Below, in pieces: positions 1 to 7,841 of a stretch of DNA of 23,586 nt. Numbering within the stretch: the stretch's first letter is position 1; the number at the start of each line of letters is the position of its first letter. Origin of the DNA: an uncultured Campylobacter sp. (GTDB lineage: Bacteria > Campylobacterota > Campylobacteria > Campylobacterales > Campylobacteraceae). Location of the stretch: contig NZ_CALHVM010000069.1 in the NCBI RefSeq assembly GCF_938039205.1, positions 1 to 23,586 on the forward strand, given 5' to 3'. The notes under the pieces were generated by a model. That model was not told where the DNA came from. It worked only from the letters and a program-made list of their open reading frames with translations, and did no database searches. A program made the translations under genes and the position numbers.

Positions 1-39
1 CGCGATAGCAAAAAGTATCAACGCGATCAAATTTTTCAT
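1..39 (-). CDS. Start of an exported protein (partial, off left edge)
   Basis: Thirteen codons are visible, encoding MKNLIALILFAIA, before the window ends. The start is an ATG at 39-37 preceded by a good Shine-Dalgarno (AAGGAAT, about 4 bases upstream). A lysine followed by an unbroken hydrophobic run is the beginning of a signal peptide or lipoprotein leader, so the product is probably exported. It lies downstream of the ABC importer operon on the same strand, but the strong hairpin at 133-162 separates them. Nothing more can be said about function. Confidence 0.65.
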   Translation of the reverse strand, partial: MKNLIALILFAIA

Positions 40-132
40 TTTATTCCTTAAATTTATTTTCTTAGTGCCCTTGCCAGGCTAATGCCCATTATTATAATTA
101 AAATTTGCAGCTTTTTACAAGGTGCCGAGAAT

Positions 133-162
133 AATTTAAAGGGCAAATTTGCCCTTTAAATT
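133..162 (-). terminator. Palindromic terminator after the ABC binding-protein gene
   Basis: A perfect 30-base palindrome centred on GGGCAAATTTGCCC begins immediately after the TAA stop (163-165) of the binding-protein gene. Read on the minus strand, the GC core is followed by TTTAAATTATT, as expected of a Rho-independent terminator. It probably ends the ABC operon transcript. Confidence 0.7.
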
Positions 163-1083
163 TTAGTTTAGTAGAAGTGATTTTATATCTATTTTTTGCT
201 CGATCATCTTGCTTTCAAGCATAAATTCTTGCGTAGCTTCAAGCGCTTTTATATCTTCAGCCGTGATCTTTGGACTAAAGTCATACTGAGGATACATGCT
301 CTTTACCGCCTCTAGGCTAAGCCCGGTCTCCTGGGCTGTGAGTTTGAGCGCCTCCTCTTCGTTTGCATTTATAAATGCCAAAATTTCATCCTGAGCCTTT
401 TTAAATTTCTCAACGACATCTTTATGCTTTTTATAAAACTCTCCGCTTGTAGCCGTCACTATGACTGGTGTGATGACGCCTTTGCCGGTTGTGACTACAT
501 TTAGGCCTGATTTTTGAGCGTTATAAGCAGCAGGTCCCGCAAGAAGCGCCAAATCAACGCTGCCGTTTTCTAGCGCAGCCTGCGCAGCCGGGATGCCCAT
601 AGATACGAACTCGACGTCATTTATGCTAAGCCCTCCAAGGGCTAGGTATCTAACCAAAAGCTCGTTTAGGATAGTACCTTTTGGGCCTGCTACTTTCTTG
701 CCTTTTAGATCTTTTGGCGACTTGATATTTTGATCTTTTGAAAATATGACAAAGGCTTCAGGTGCCCTAGAATAGGCGCTTACGATCTTGATATCAGCCT
801 TATTTGCAGCCGCTAGTATGACCGAAGTGCCGCCCACGCAGTTTAAAAACTGAAGCGAATTTGAAGCTAGCGCTTGCGTCTGCTTCGCGCCTGATGTTAT
901 GTCAGAGTACTCCACCGGCACGCCAAAAGACTTCGCGTAAAAGCCTTTAAATTTATCGACGATAGATGGGACGTTTAGCGGCGATTTGACGTAGGTCATA
1001 CCGATCTTGTCTAGGCTCTCACTTGCGTTTGCGACGAGGCAAAGCAAAGAGGCTGCACATAAAACCTTGAAAAACTTTCTCAT
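163..1083 (-). CDS. ABC transporter substrate-binding protein, NitT/TauT/SsuA type
   Basis: This is a 306-residue periplasmic solute-binding protein. It starts with a signal peptide (basic MRK, hydrophobic core, Ala18-Asn-Ala20, likely cut after residue 20). The mature part has the type II two-lobe pattern of the SsuA/TauA/NMT1 group: an early TYVKSPLNVPS segment, a mid-chain 'SPKDLKGKKVAGPKGT' hinge strand around residues 121-136, and a 'PAAQAALENGSVDLALL' helix around 165-181. The start has a good ribosome site (AAGGAG). It is the last gene of the operon, 81 bases after the ATPase gene, and is followed directly by a palindromic terminator. The substrate (sulfonate, nitrate-like anion, thiamine precursor or other) cannot be read from sequence. 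Confidence 0.85.
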   Translation of the reverse strand: MRKFFKVLCAASLLCLVANASESLDKIGMTYVKSPLNVPSIVDKFKGFYAKSFGVPVEYSDITSGAKQTQALASNSLQFLNCVGGTSVILAAANKADIKIVSAYSRAPEAFVIFSKDQNIKSPKDLKGKKVAGPKGTILNELLVRYLALGGLSINDVEFVSMGIPAAQAALENGSVDLALLAGPAAYNAQKSGLNVVTTGKGVITPVIVTATSGEFYKKHKDVVEKFKKAQDEILAFINANEEEALKLTAQETGLSLEAVKSMYPQYDFSPKITAEDIKALEATQEFMLESKMIEQKIDIKSLLLN

Positions 1084-1164
1084 GTTTGCTCCTTGTGATT
1101 TAAATTTTGTGGATTATATAAATTTTTTGCTTCATTTTGGTTTTAATTATCATCTATCTTTATC

Positions 1165-1857
1165 CTAAATTTCACTCAAAATTTTGCGTTTTATCGCTAT
1201 TAGCTCGCCACTTAGCAAGTCTCTCGGTCTTGCTAAATTTGATAGATCGTAGTTTGATTTTATACCGCCTTTTTCAAGCAATATAATCTCATCAGCCAAA
1301 AATAGCGCCTCGTCGATGTTGTGCGTGACGAAAAGGATGGTTTTGCCGGCTTTTATCTTTAAGATTTCAGCCTGCATGCTAGCTCTCGTAAAGGCATCAA
1401 GTGCCGCAAATGGCTCGTCCATGAGGATCAAATTTGCCTCATATGCAAGCACTCTCGCAAGCGAAACGCGCGAGCTCATGCCCCCAGAGAGCTGCGAAAC
1501 GGCGGCAAATTTAAAGTCGCTAAGTCCTATCATGGAGATCAGGCTATCTATCTTTGCTGGCTCGATCTCATGTTTTTTAAGCGGAAAAACGATATTTTCA
1601 TAGACGTTTAGAAACGGCATGAGGCGGGCTTCCTGAAAGACAAAGCCGATCTTTGCTTGCTCTTTAAATTTTATCTCACCAAGGCTTACGCTTTCAAGAC
1701 CGGTGATGAGGCGTAAAAGCGTCGTTTTGCCGCATCCGCTTCTACCAAGTATGACGGTGATTTTGTCTTTTTTTATGTTTAAATTTAGCTCTCTTAAAAC
1801 GTCGATACGCTTCTCGCCGATATAAAAATGCTTGGATAAATTTGAAATTTCTATCAT
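1165..1857 (-). CDS. ABC transporter ATP-binding protein, NitT/TauT/SsuB type
   Basis: This 230-residue nucleotide-binding subunit powers the importer. It carries Walker A GRSGCGKTT (38-46), the Q-loop Gln75, the signature LSGGM (123-127), Walker B LILMDEP (143-149, catalytic Glu148) and the switch His179. The length and the Gly-Arg-Ser form of the P-loop fit the SsuB/TauB/NrtD group. Its ATG overlaps the stop of the permease gene by four bases (ATGA), so the two are probably translationally coupled. All catalytic residues are present and it should be functional. Confidence 0.9.
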   Translation of the reverse strand: MIEISNLSKHFYIGEKRIDVLRELNLNIKKDKITVILGRSGCGKTTLLRLITGLESVSLGEIKFKEQAKIGFVFQEARLMPFLNVYENIVFPLKKHEIEPAKIDSLISMIGLSDFKFAAVSQLSGGMSSRVSLARVLAYEANLILMDEPFAALDAFTRASMQAEILKIKAGKTILFVTHNIDEALFLADEIILLEKGGIKSNYDLSNLARPRDLLSGELIAIKRKILSEI

Positions 1858-2603
1858 TTTTCACCTCGCAAAAGGCTAAATTTAGCTATCAAAAGTAAAA
1901 AGAACCTATCTATGAGCACGCCGCAAACGCCGATAGTAAAAATGCCTACAAATATCCTATCCGCACGTGAAAGCTCCTCAGCGTCAAGTATGAGGTAGCC
2001 TAATCCGCTTGAGGCCGCTATCATCTCCGCTCCGATGATTGCGCGCATAGCGTAGCCAAAGCCTATGCGCATACCGACAAAGATATCTTTTAGCGCACTT
2101 TTAAAAATGATCTTGTAAAAAATCTCAAATTTACTAAAACCAAAAATTTTTCCAACCTCGATGAGCTTTATATCACAGCTCGTTAGCCCCTTTTGGATAC
2201 TTAGAAACATCGGGAAAAACGAGGCTAGGATGATGATAATAATCTTTGGCGTTTCGTTTATGCCAAACCAAAGCACCAAGATCGCAATCAAACTAAGCGG
2301 CGGGATGTTTCTAAAAAACTCCAGTATCCACTCGTAATAAACGCCGATCTTTGGCAAAAGCGCTGCAATACCGCCAAGCACAAGTGCCAGGGCAAAGGAG
2401 AGCGCGTAGCCTGCAAATATACGCTTAAAGCTGATGACCATGTGCGTGACGAGCTCGCCGCTTTGTATCATGGCTAACATCGTCTTAAAGGTCGTCGCTG
2501 GACTTGGCAAGATATATGGTGTGAAAATTTCTAGCTCGCAGACGACCTGCCAGATGGCAAAGATCACCAAAACTAAAATGCTCTTTTTAAAGATTTCCTT
2601 CAC
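1854..2603 (-). CDS. ABC transporter permease, NitT/TauT/SsuC type
   Basis: This 249-residue inner-membrane protein has about six hydrophobic segments (roughly 8-25, 62-85, 94-115, 120-138, 182-205, 217-240). An EAA-type cytoplasmic loop (EVGKIFGFSKFEIFYKI, about 147-163, with MRIGFG downstream) docks the ATPase. This matches the BPD_transp_1 family. The start is GTG, overlapping the stop of the upstream hydrogenase-like gene by four bases (GTGA), with GGAG upstream. The overlap ties the Fe-S protein to the transporter in one transcript. Confidence 0.88.
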   Translation of the reverse strand: MKEIFKKSILVLVIFAIWQVVCELEIFTPYILPSPATTFKTMLAMIQSGELVTHMVISFKRIFAGYALSFALALVLGGIAALLPKIGVYYEWILEFFRNIPPLSLIAILVLWFGINETPKIIIIILASFFPMFLSIQKGLTSCDIKLIEVGKIFGFSKFEIFYKIIFKSALKDIFVGMRIGFGYAMRAIIGAEMIAASSGLGYLILDAEELSRADRIFVGIFTIGVCGVLIDRFFLLLIAKFSLLRGEK

Positions 2604-2899
2604 AGCCCATCTCCGTTGTGACAGCCGTTTTCGCAGTATAAAAGCTCTATGATCCGGTAGTTTTTAAGCTCGCTAAATTTATATGAAAGAGCGTTTTGTA
2701 TCTTTTCTTTGTTGCCAAGGCTTAGAGTTTTTACCCCTAAATTTGAAAAAAATCCCGGCGGTACCGGGCTTGCTTCGAGCTTTTTTGTCTCTAAATTTAT
2801 CCCATTTTGCTCTTTGAAGCTTTTCCAGGTTAAAAATGTGGTTCGCTCCAAATTTAGCTCCCTGCCAAGCTCGGACAAGTCCTCACAGGGCGTCGTCAC
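2600..2899 (-). CDS. [FeFe]-hydrogenase-like small protein, C-terminal part after an in-frame UGA
   Basis: These 99 codons (GTG first) are in the same frame as the gene part at 2906-3211, separated only by TGA CTT TAC. It holds motifs resembling the second and third H-cluster motifs of [FeFe]-hydrogenase: TPCEDLSE (cf. MPCxxKxxE) and LLYCENGCHNGDG near the C-terminus (cf. MACxxGCxxGGG). All three [4Fe-4S] cysteines expected here are present: Cys5, Cys89 and Cys93, or 109, 193 and 197 of the joined product. The Lys and Glu near the active-site dithiolate are not obvious, so hydrogen catalysis is unlikely and an Fe-S binding or sensory role is more plausible. It could be translated alone from the GTG (the SD is weak and distant), by UGA read-through, or not at all. 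Its stop overlaps the permease start. Confidence 0.55.
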   Translation of the reverse strand: MTTPCEDLSELGRELNLERTTFLTWKSFKEQNGINLETKKLEASPVPPGFFSNLGVKTLSLGNKEKIQNALSYKFSELKNYRIIELLYCENGCHNGDGL

Positions 2900-2905
2900 G
2901 TAAAG

Positions 2906-2908
2906 TCA
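2906..2908 (-). other. In-frame UGA inside the hydrogenase-like gene
   Basis: This TGA is codon 102 of the 204-codon frame 3211-2600, seven residues before the second-motif cysteine (Cys109). Downstream RNA can fold: CCCUG (2890-2886) pairs with CAGGG (2864-2860), enclosing GGAC-UU-GUCC (2882-2873). The apical loop (CUUG) lacks the early G usual in bacterial SECIS loops, so selenocysteine is possible but less well supported than a nonsense mutation or sequencing error. Confidence 0.6.
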
Positions 2909-3211
2909 CTCGTCCTCTTTTAGCCTTGAGCTAAGCTCCATGGCGCTTTCTATTAAAATAGGGTTTAAATTTGAGATGAGAGCGGCCTGCTCTTTGAAAT
3001 TTGCCCTGATGAAATTTGCAGCCCTAGGACAGCGACTATCAAAGATGAGTTTCTTTTGCGCGAGGCTATTTTTGTATGCGTTTTTGACGCTATTAACGTG
3101 GTCTTTTTCGCACTCTACTACGCTAAAACCTTTGTCTTGCAAGCTCTTTTTAAGCGCCGCAAAGTCGTAGATACTTTTTACAACAGGATTTAGCCAAACC
3201 AGTTTTTTCAT
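2906..3211 (-). CDS. [FeFe]-hydrogenase-like small protein, N-terminal part ending at UGA
   Basis: The ATG at 3211 is chosen over an upstream TTG because GGGAG sits five bases before it; the part is 101 residues. It contains DSRCPRAANFI (Cys61), resembling the first H-cluster motif TSCCPxW but with Arg in place of the first cysteine. It ends SSRLKEDE at a TGA (2908-2906); the same frame then stays open for 102 more codons and carries the remaining Fe-S motifs. Together they would form a 203-residue protein, much shorter than a real hydrogenase catalytic domain. It is the first gene of the ABC operon. Family assignment is from motif resemblance only. Confidence 0.55.
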   Translation of the reverse strand: MKKLVWLNPVVKSIYDFAALKKSLQDKGFSVVECEKDHVNSVKNAYKNSLAQKKLIFDSRCPRAANFIRANFKEQAALISNLNPILIESAMELSSRLKEDE

Positions 3212-3316
3212 GAGAGCTCCCGTCAAATTTAAAAGCTATAATTTAATAATTGAAATCAGAATTGTATCATTTGAAAGTAAAAAATGGCTTTGGAAGCTAA
3301 ATTTGTAAGAAAACGG

Positions 3317-3334
3317 CTGGACTTTTACGTCCAG
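3317..3334 (+). terminator. Orphan terminator-like hairpin
   Basis: CTGGAC and GTCCAG pair across a six-base loop and are followed on the plus strand by ATTTTTCTTTT, the form of a Rho-independent terminator. No recognisable plus-strand gene precedes it in the window, but a TATAAT box lies at 3237-3242, so a short transcript ending here is possible. Confidence 0.4.
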
Positions 3335-3445
3335 ATTTTTCTTTTCTGCGGTTTTATCTATGGGTTTTAGTATATTTACGCCGCTTTTTCAAGCTTCATT
3401 AGCTTTTTTTGGATAGGCAAATTTCTCAACTTTAAATTCAAAAGA

Positions 3446-3470
3446 CAAGCCGTCAAATTTAAACGGCTTG
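3446..3470 (-). terminator. Terminator straddling the dnaE stop codon
   Basis: CAAGCCGT and ACGGCTTG form an 8-bp stem with a 9-base loop that contains the dnaE stop codon (3461-3459). On the minus strand it is followed by TCTTTTG. It probably ends the dnaE transcript. Confidence 0.6.
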
Positions 3471-6400
3471 CCTTAAACCTAACGCCCTCTCCTCAAACCC
3501 GTCCCCCACGATAAACTCCGTCGTATAAACCAGAGCGCGGCCCTCCTGCGCGTCTTTGATACGGATGATCAGGCGTTTGTTGTTTTTATCGGCTGCGGCG
3601 CGGTGTTCGCCGATGGCGGCGCGGTAAATTTGCGTGATGAGATCCTTGCCCGTTTCGTCCAAATTTAGTTCTAACACGAGATCCTCGAGCTCTCTTTTTG
3701 CCCTACTTTCGCTAGCGGCCGAGCCGTTTTGGTAGCTGCCGCCGCTACTTTCATTGCGCTGTTTAAAGCTTCTGCTTTGGAAATTCATATCGCGCGCGTC
3801 CTCTAGACTCACGACGTCGATGAGGTTTATGCGAGCGCCCTGATCGTCGCGGCTGTAGCGCACCTTAAAGGCTAGCGGAGCGTCCTTTTGCTCGTCGCTT
3901 AGGCTCTCGATGAGCCCTTTTTCGGAGTCGAACGCCGCAACCTTAAACGTGCTAAAAAGGTCCATGATGCTTAGCATCATAAACTCTTTGCCGCTCTTTT
4001 TGCTCGTGATGCTGGCGACCTCTCTAATCTTGCCGACGACTAGGATCTCGCTCGTTTTATCTATCTTGCCAAAATCCTTGCTAGGCGTGTGTTTTATCTG
4101 TTCGATTTGCTCTTTGTATTTTTCGAGCGGATGCGAAAAATCCATGCCCACAGCCTCGTCAAGAGTCAAAATTTTATCCAAATTTATGCGCATGAACTGC
4201 CCGTCTTTGGAGTAGCGAACCTTAAACGCATGCGGCAAATCGCGCTCGTCCGCACTCATCGACTCGACCGCGCCAAGGCCTCTGTCAAAGACCGCGATCT
4301 CGACCGTACCGTGAAAATCGAGCATCTCGATCGTGCCCATTTTTTTGCCGTTTTTCTTGCTGATCCTAGTCGTGAGATCCTCGATCTTGCCGACTAACAG
4401 CATCTCCCCGTTTTCGGGTAGCTCGTCAAATTTATCGCTTAGCGTGTAATTTATCTTTGAAATTTGCTCGCGGTACTCGTCTAGCGGGTGGCCGGAGAGG
4501 TAGATACCAACGCTTTCTAGCTCAAATTTGAGCTTGGTTTTTAGCTCCAGCTCAGAGTCGTCGCGCACGAGACTAGTTTTAACCGTCGCCATACTCTCGT
4601 CGTCGCCAAAGAGGCTCTCGGCCGCGTTTTTCTTGATAGTCGCGGCGTTTTTGCACGCCTCTACGATGTTATCTAGGTTGTTTAGCATCATCTTGCGCGT
4701 TAGGCCAAAGCTATCAAACGAGCCCGATTTTATCAGGCTTTCAAAGACTTTTTTATTTACCTTAAAGTTATCCACGCGCGAGACAAAGTCATCGATATCC
4801 TTAAACTCGCCCTTGGCCTGCTCCTCTAAGATATTTTCTATCGCCGCGCCTCCGACGCCCTTTATCGCGCCCAGACCGTAAATGATGGCGTCTTTGCCGC
4901 CTTCGCTAACGACTGAGAATTCTTTGGCGGATTTATTGACCGATGGCGGCAGGATAGCGATATCTAGGCGCTTACACTCGTCGATGTAGCGCGAAATTTT
5001 ATCGGCGTTGGTCTCCTCGCTCGTGATGAGAGCCGCCATAAATTCGGCCGGATAGTAGGTCTTTAGATATGCCGTCTGAAAGGTCACGTAGGTGTAGGCC
5101 GCGGCGTGGGATTTGTTAAATCCGTACGAAGCGAAGTGCAAAATAAGCTCAAACAGCTCGTCGGCCTTTTTGCCGTCTAGCCCCTGTGCCTCGGCGCCTT
5201 CGATAAATTTACCCTTTAGTCTATCCATCTCCTCTTTTATCTTTTTACCCATCGCGCGGCGTACGAGATCCGCACCTCCTAGCGAAAAGCCGCCGATAGT
5301 CTGCACGATCTGCATAACTTGCTCTTGATATACGATGACGCCGTATGTAGGCTCTAGTATGGGCTGAAGCTCTGGGAATATATACGTGATAGGCTCCAGG
5401 CCGTGCTTGCGCTTGATGAAATCTGGTATTAGATCCATCGGACCCGGGCGATAAAGCGAGATCATCGCGATGATATCCTCGAAGCAGTCGGGGCGCATAT
5501 CGGCTCCGACTTTTTGCATGCCTTCGCTCTCTATCTGAAACAGTCCCAGCGTCTGGCCGCTGCTGATCGTCTCGTAGGTTTTGGGGTCGTTTTTATTGAC
5601 CTGCTCCCAGATTATCTCTTTGCCAAATCTCTTTTTTACGAGCTTGACGGCGTTATCTATCACGGTTAGAGTCTTTAGCCCCAGAAAGTCGAATTTGATT
5701 AAGTCCACGTCCTCTAGGTACTTTAGGCTATACTGCGTGACGAAGTGATCCTCCTCGGCGTTTGGCTGACGAAAAAGCGGAGTTTTGTTCCACAGCTCCT
5801 CGTTTGAGATGACCACGCCTGCGGCATGCATGCCTGCGTTTCGGTTTAGACCCTCTAGATCAAGGGCAAATTTCCAGATTCTATTTGCATTTGAGTTGGT
5901 CGCTATCAGCTCGCCGATCTTTGGCTCTTTTTCAAAGGCCTGTTCTAGCGTGATACCAAGCTCGTCCGGGATGAGCTTTGCCATCGCGTCGGCCTCTGCA
6001 TACGGCATATCGCATACGCGCGCAACGTCGCGGATGACGCCTTTTGCCAGTAGCTTACCGAAGGTAATAACTTGCGCGACGTTAAATTTGCCGTATTTTT
6101 CGATGACGTAGTCGATGATCTCGCCGCGGCGGTTTTGACAAAAGTCCACGTCTATATCGGGCATGCTCACGCGCTCCGGGTTCAAAAAACGCTCGAAAAG
6201 TAGGTTATAGGGCAGCGGATCAAGGTCTGTTATTTTTAAGCTATAGGCTACTAGGCTTCCCGCCGCAGAGCCGCGTCCAGGACCTACCGGCACGCCGCGC
6301 TTTTTAGCTTCGTTGATAAAGTCCCAAACGATCATCATGTAGCCCGGGAAGTTCATCTTGTTTATGATATCTATCTCGCGTTGCAGACGGGTGCGGTACT

Positions 6401-7439
6401 CCTCGTGGCGCTCTGCGGGGACAAATTTAAGCCTATCCTCCAGCCCCTGCCTGCACTCGTGCTCAAACAGCACGCTGTCGTTTGGTATGCTGTAGCGTTT
6501 ATCAGGCTCTGGCAAGCTCAAATTTCGCTCGGCGGCGTACTCGAGCGTAAATTTAAAATTCGGCGGCGTCGCGTCGCCTAGTTTGATAGAGAGGTCGCAT
6601 TTATCAACGATTTCCTGCGTGTTTGTAACGGCTTCGGGGATATCGGCGAAAAGCTCGCTCATCTGCGCAGGCGTCTTGACGTAAAACTCATGCACGCTGT
6701 GGCGCAGGCGGTTTGGATCGTCTAGCAGTTTGTTCATCGCGATACACATGAAAACCTCGTGCGCGTCGGCGCGTTGCTTAAACGTATAGTGCGTGTCGTT
6801 AGTCGCGATGACCTTGATATTTAGCTCTTTTGCCAGGCGCAAGATCTCATCGTCGATCCTGCGCTGATCGCCGATACCGTGGCGCATGATCTCGAGGTAA
6901 AAATCATCGCCAAAGACCTCCTTGTACCACAGCGCGGCTTCTTTCGCCGCCTCGTATCCGCCTGCGCCGAAACGCAAATTTCGTTCGCTTTGGTTGAGGT
7001 TCCAGTTCACCTCGCCTTGCAGACACGCCGAGGAGCAGATGATACCCTCGCTGTGCTCTTTTAGTATCTTTTTGTTGATACGCGGATAATAATAAAACCC
7101 CTCGATATAGCTCATGGAGCTAAGATACATCAGATTTTTGTATCCGATTTCGTTTTTGGCGATGAGACAGAGGTGAAAGCGCTGTTTGGTGCTTTTGTCG
7201 CCTAGTTCCTCGCCGTTGTGAATGTAGGCTTCGATACCGATGAGCGGCTTTATGCCTTCATTTTTCATCGTTTTATAAAAGTCTATCGCGCCAAACATAT
7301 TGCCGTGGTCGGTGATGGCTGCGGCTTTGACGCCTTGTCTTTTTAGCGTTTTGGCTAGCTCTTTGATGCGGTTGGCTCCGTCAAGTAGCGAATACTCCGT
7401 GTGCAGGTGCAGGTGCGTAAAATCTGTAAAATCACTCAT
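3459..7439 (-). CDS. dnaE: DNA polymerase III alpha subunit, with duplicated OB-fold domain
   Basis: This is the replicative polymerase catalytic subunit, 1326 residues. An N-terminal PHP domain opens with HLHTEYSLLDG (10-20). The polymerase core has PGRGSAAGSLVAYSL (387-401), PDIDVDF (427-433, catalytic Asp430 and Asp432) and KFDFLGL (582-588, third Asp584), followed by the YQEQVM fingers motif (704-709) and a helix-hairpin-helix region near 850-905. The C-terminal part is odd: the OB-fold segment occurs twice in tandem (984-1102 and 1103-1220), about 40% identical by eye. This accounts for the length over the roughly 1160-1200 residues of E. coli and C. jejuni DnaE. A Ser/Gly/Gln-rich linker (about 1225-1245) and a final domain, probably for clamp-loader contact, complete it. 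The start ATG has AAGGA upstream. Confidence 0.97.
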   Translation of the reverse strand: MSDFTDFTHLHLHTEYSLLDGANRIKELAKTLKRQGVKAAAITDHGNMFGAIDFYKTMKNEGIKPLIGIEAYIHNGEELGDKSTKQRFHLCLIAKNEIGYKNLMYLSSMSYIEGFYYYPRINKKILKEHSEGIICSSACLQGEVNWNLNQSERNLRFGAGGYEAAKEAALWYKEVFGDDFYLEIMRHGIGDQRRIDDEILRLAKELNIKVIATNDTHYTFKQRADAHEVFMCIAMNKLLDDPNRLRHSVHEFYVKTPAQMSELFADIPEAVTNTQEIVDKCDLSIKLGDATPPNFKFTLEYAAERNLSLPEPDKRYSIPNDSVLFEHECRQGLEDRLKFVPAERHEEYRTRLQREIDIINKMNFPGYMMIVWDFINEAKKRGVPVGPGRGSAAGSLVAYSLKITDLDPLPYNLLFERFLNPERVSMPDIDVDFCQNRRGEIIDYVIEKYGKFNVAQVITFGKLLAKGVIRDVARVCDMPYAEADAMAKLIPDELGITLEQAFEKEPKIGELIATNSNANRIWKFALDLEGLNRNAGMHAAGVVISNEELWNKTPLFRQPNAEEDHFVTQYSLKYLEDVDLIKFDFLGLKTLTVIDNAVKLVKKRFGKEIIWEQVNKNDPKTYETISSGQTLGLFQIESEGMQKVGADMRPDCFEDIIAMISLYRPGPMDLIPDFIKRKHGLEPITYIFPELQPILEPTYGVIVYQEQVMQIVQTIGGFSLGGADLVRRAMGKKIKEEMDRLKGKFIEGAEAQGLDGKKADELFELILHFASYGFNKSHAAAYTYVTFQTAYLKTYYPAEFMAALITSEETNADKISRYIDECKRLDIAILPPSVNKSAKEFSVVSEGGKDAIIYGLGAIKGVGGAAIENILEEQAKGEFKDIDDFVSRVDNFKVNKKVFESLIKSGSFDSFGLTRKMMLNNLDNIVEACKNAATIKKNAAESLFGDDESMATVKTSLVRDDSELELKTKLKFELESVGIYLSGHPLDEYREQISKINYTLSDKFDELPENGEMLLVGKIEDLTTRISKKNGKKMGTIEMLDFHGTVEIAVFDRGLGAVESMSADERDLPHAFKVRYSKDGQFMRINLDKILTLDEAVGMDFSHPLEKYKEQIEQIKHTPSKDFGKIDKTSEILVVGKIREVASITSKKSGKEFMMLSIMDLFSTFKVAAFDSEKGLIESLSDEQKDAPLAFKVRYSRDDQGARINLIDVVSLEDARDMNFQSRSFKQRNESSGGSYQNGSAASESRAKRELEDLVLELNLDETGKDLITQIYRAAIGEHRAAADKNNKRLIIRIKDAQEGRALVYTTEFIVGDGFEERALGLRQAV
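3780..4490 (-). repeat. Tandem duplication of the DnaE OB-fold segment
   Basis: Copy 1 is encoded by 4490-4134 (residues 984-1102) and copy 2 by 4133-3780 (1103-1220). Both begin HPL, share EQI near the start, VGKI then SKK-GK in the OB strands, AxFD mid-way, and AFKVRYS with RINL near the end. They are nearly the same length (119 and 118). Divergence to about 40% identity shows an old duplication that stayed in frame. Confidence 0.85.
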
Positions 7440-7841
7440 TTTTTCGTCCTTTTTAATGCTTTTGATTTTACAAAAACTTTGCTTTTAGGCGGATAAATCG
7501 GTCTCGTTTAAATTTAGCTAGGCTCGGAAAGTAGGCTGTTTAGGCGGGTTTTTGGTAAAATTTGAGCTCAAATTTGACGACTGCGGTGCGGGCAGCTTGA
7601 TTTCAATTTACGGCTCCGAATTTAGCTTAAATTTGAGCGGTAAATTTGACGCAACCTTGTAGCCTCACGGACGTAAGTTTTTGCGTCTAAATTTAAACTT
7701 TGCAATGATAACCCGTCCAAAATTTAAGGCGCCGTCGTTGTCTCAATCGAGCCTCAAACTCCCATAAATAAAATTTGGATAAGCCGGTAAAAATTTACCG
7801 CGCTTTTTTAAATTTAAAAAATCCAAGTAGCGCGTTTAAAT
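7440..7841. other. Intergenic region, 402 bases, no gene seen
   Basis: No open frame with a ribosome site or recognisable product was found on either strand. It holds the dnaE leader (AAGGA before the ATG) at one end. Near the gluQ end are two stem-loops: CGGTAAA/TTTACCG (7785-7800) and CGCGCT/AGCGCG (7799-7834, enclosing a long A/T palindrome). These probably act as a terminator for the GluQ-like gene. The rest is AAATTT-rich. Confidence 0.6.

Noticed and set aside
2434..2903. Plus-strand open frames opposite the permease and hydrogenase-like genes
   Set aside because: They lie antisense to well-supported genes, lack ribosome sites and show no family features.
3910..7064. Several long plus-strand open frames opposite dnaE
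   Set aside because: Their products are serine/leucine-rich shadows of dnaE codon use, with no motifs; dnaE on the minus strand is certain.
7440..7841. Possible gene or RNA gene in the dnaE-gluQ gap
   Set aside because: Only short frames without ribosome sites were found, and no tRNA-like fold could be seen.
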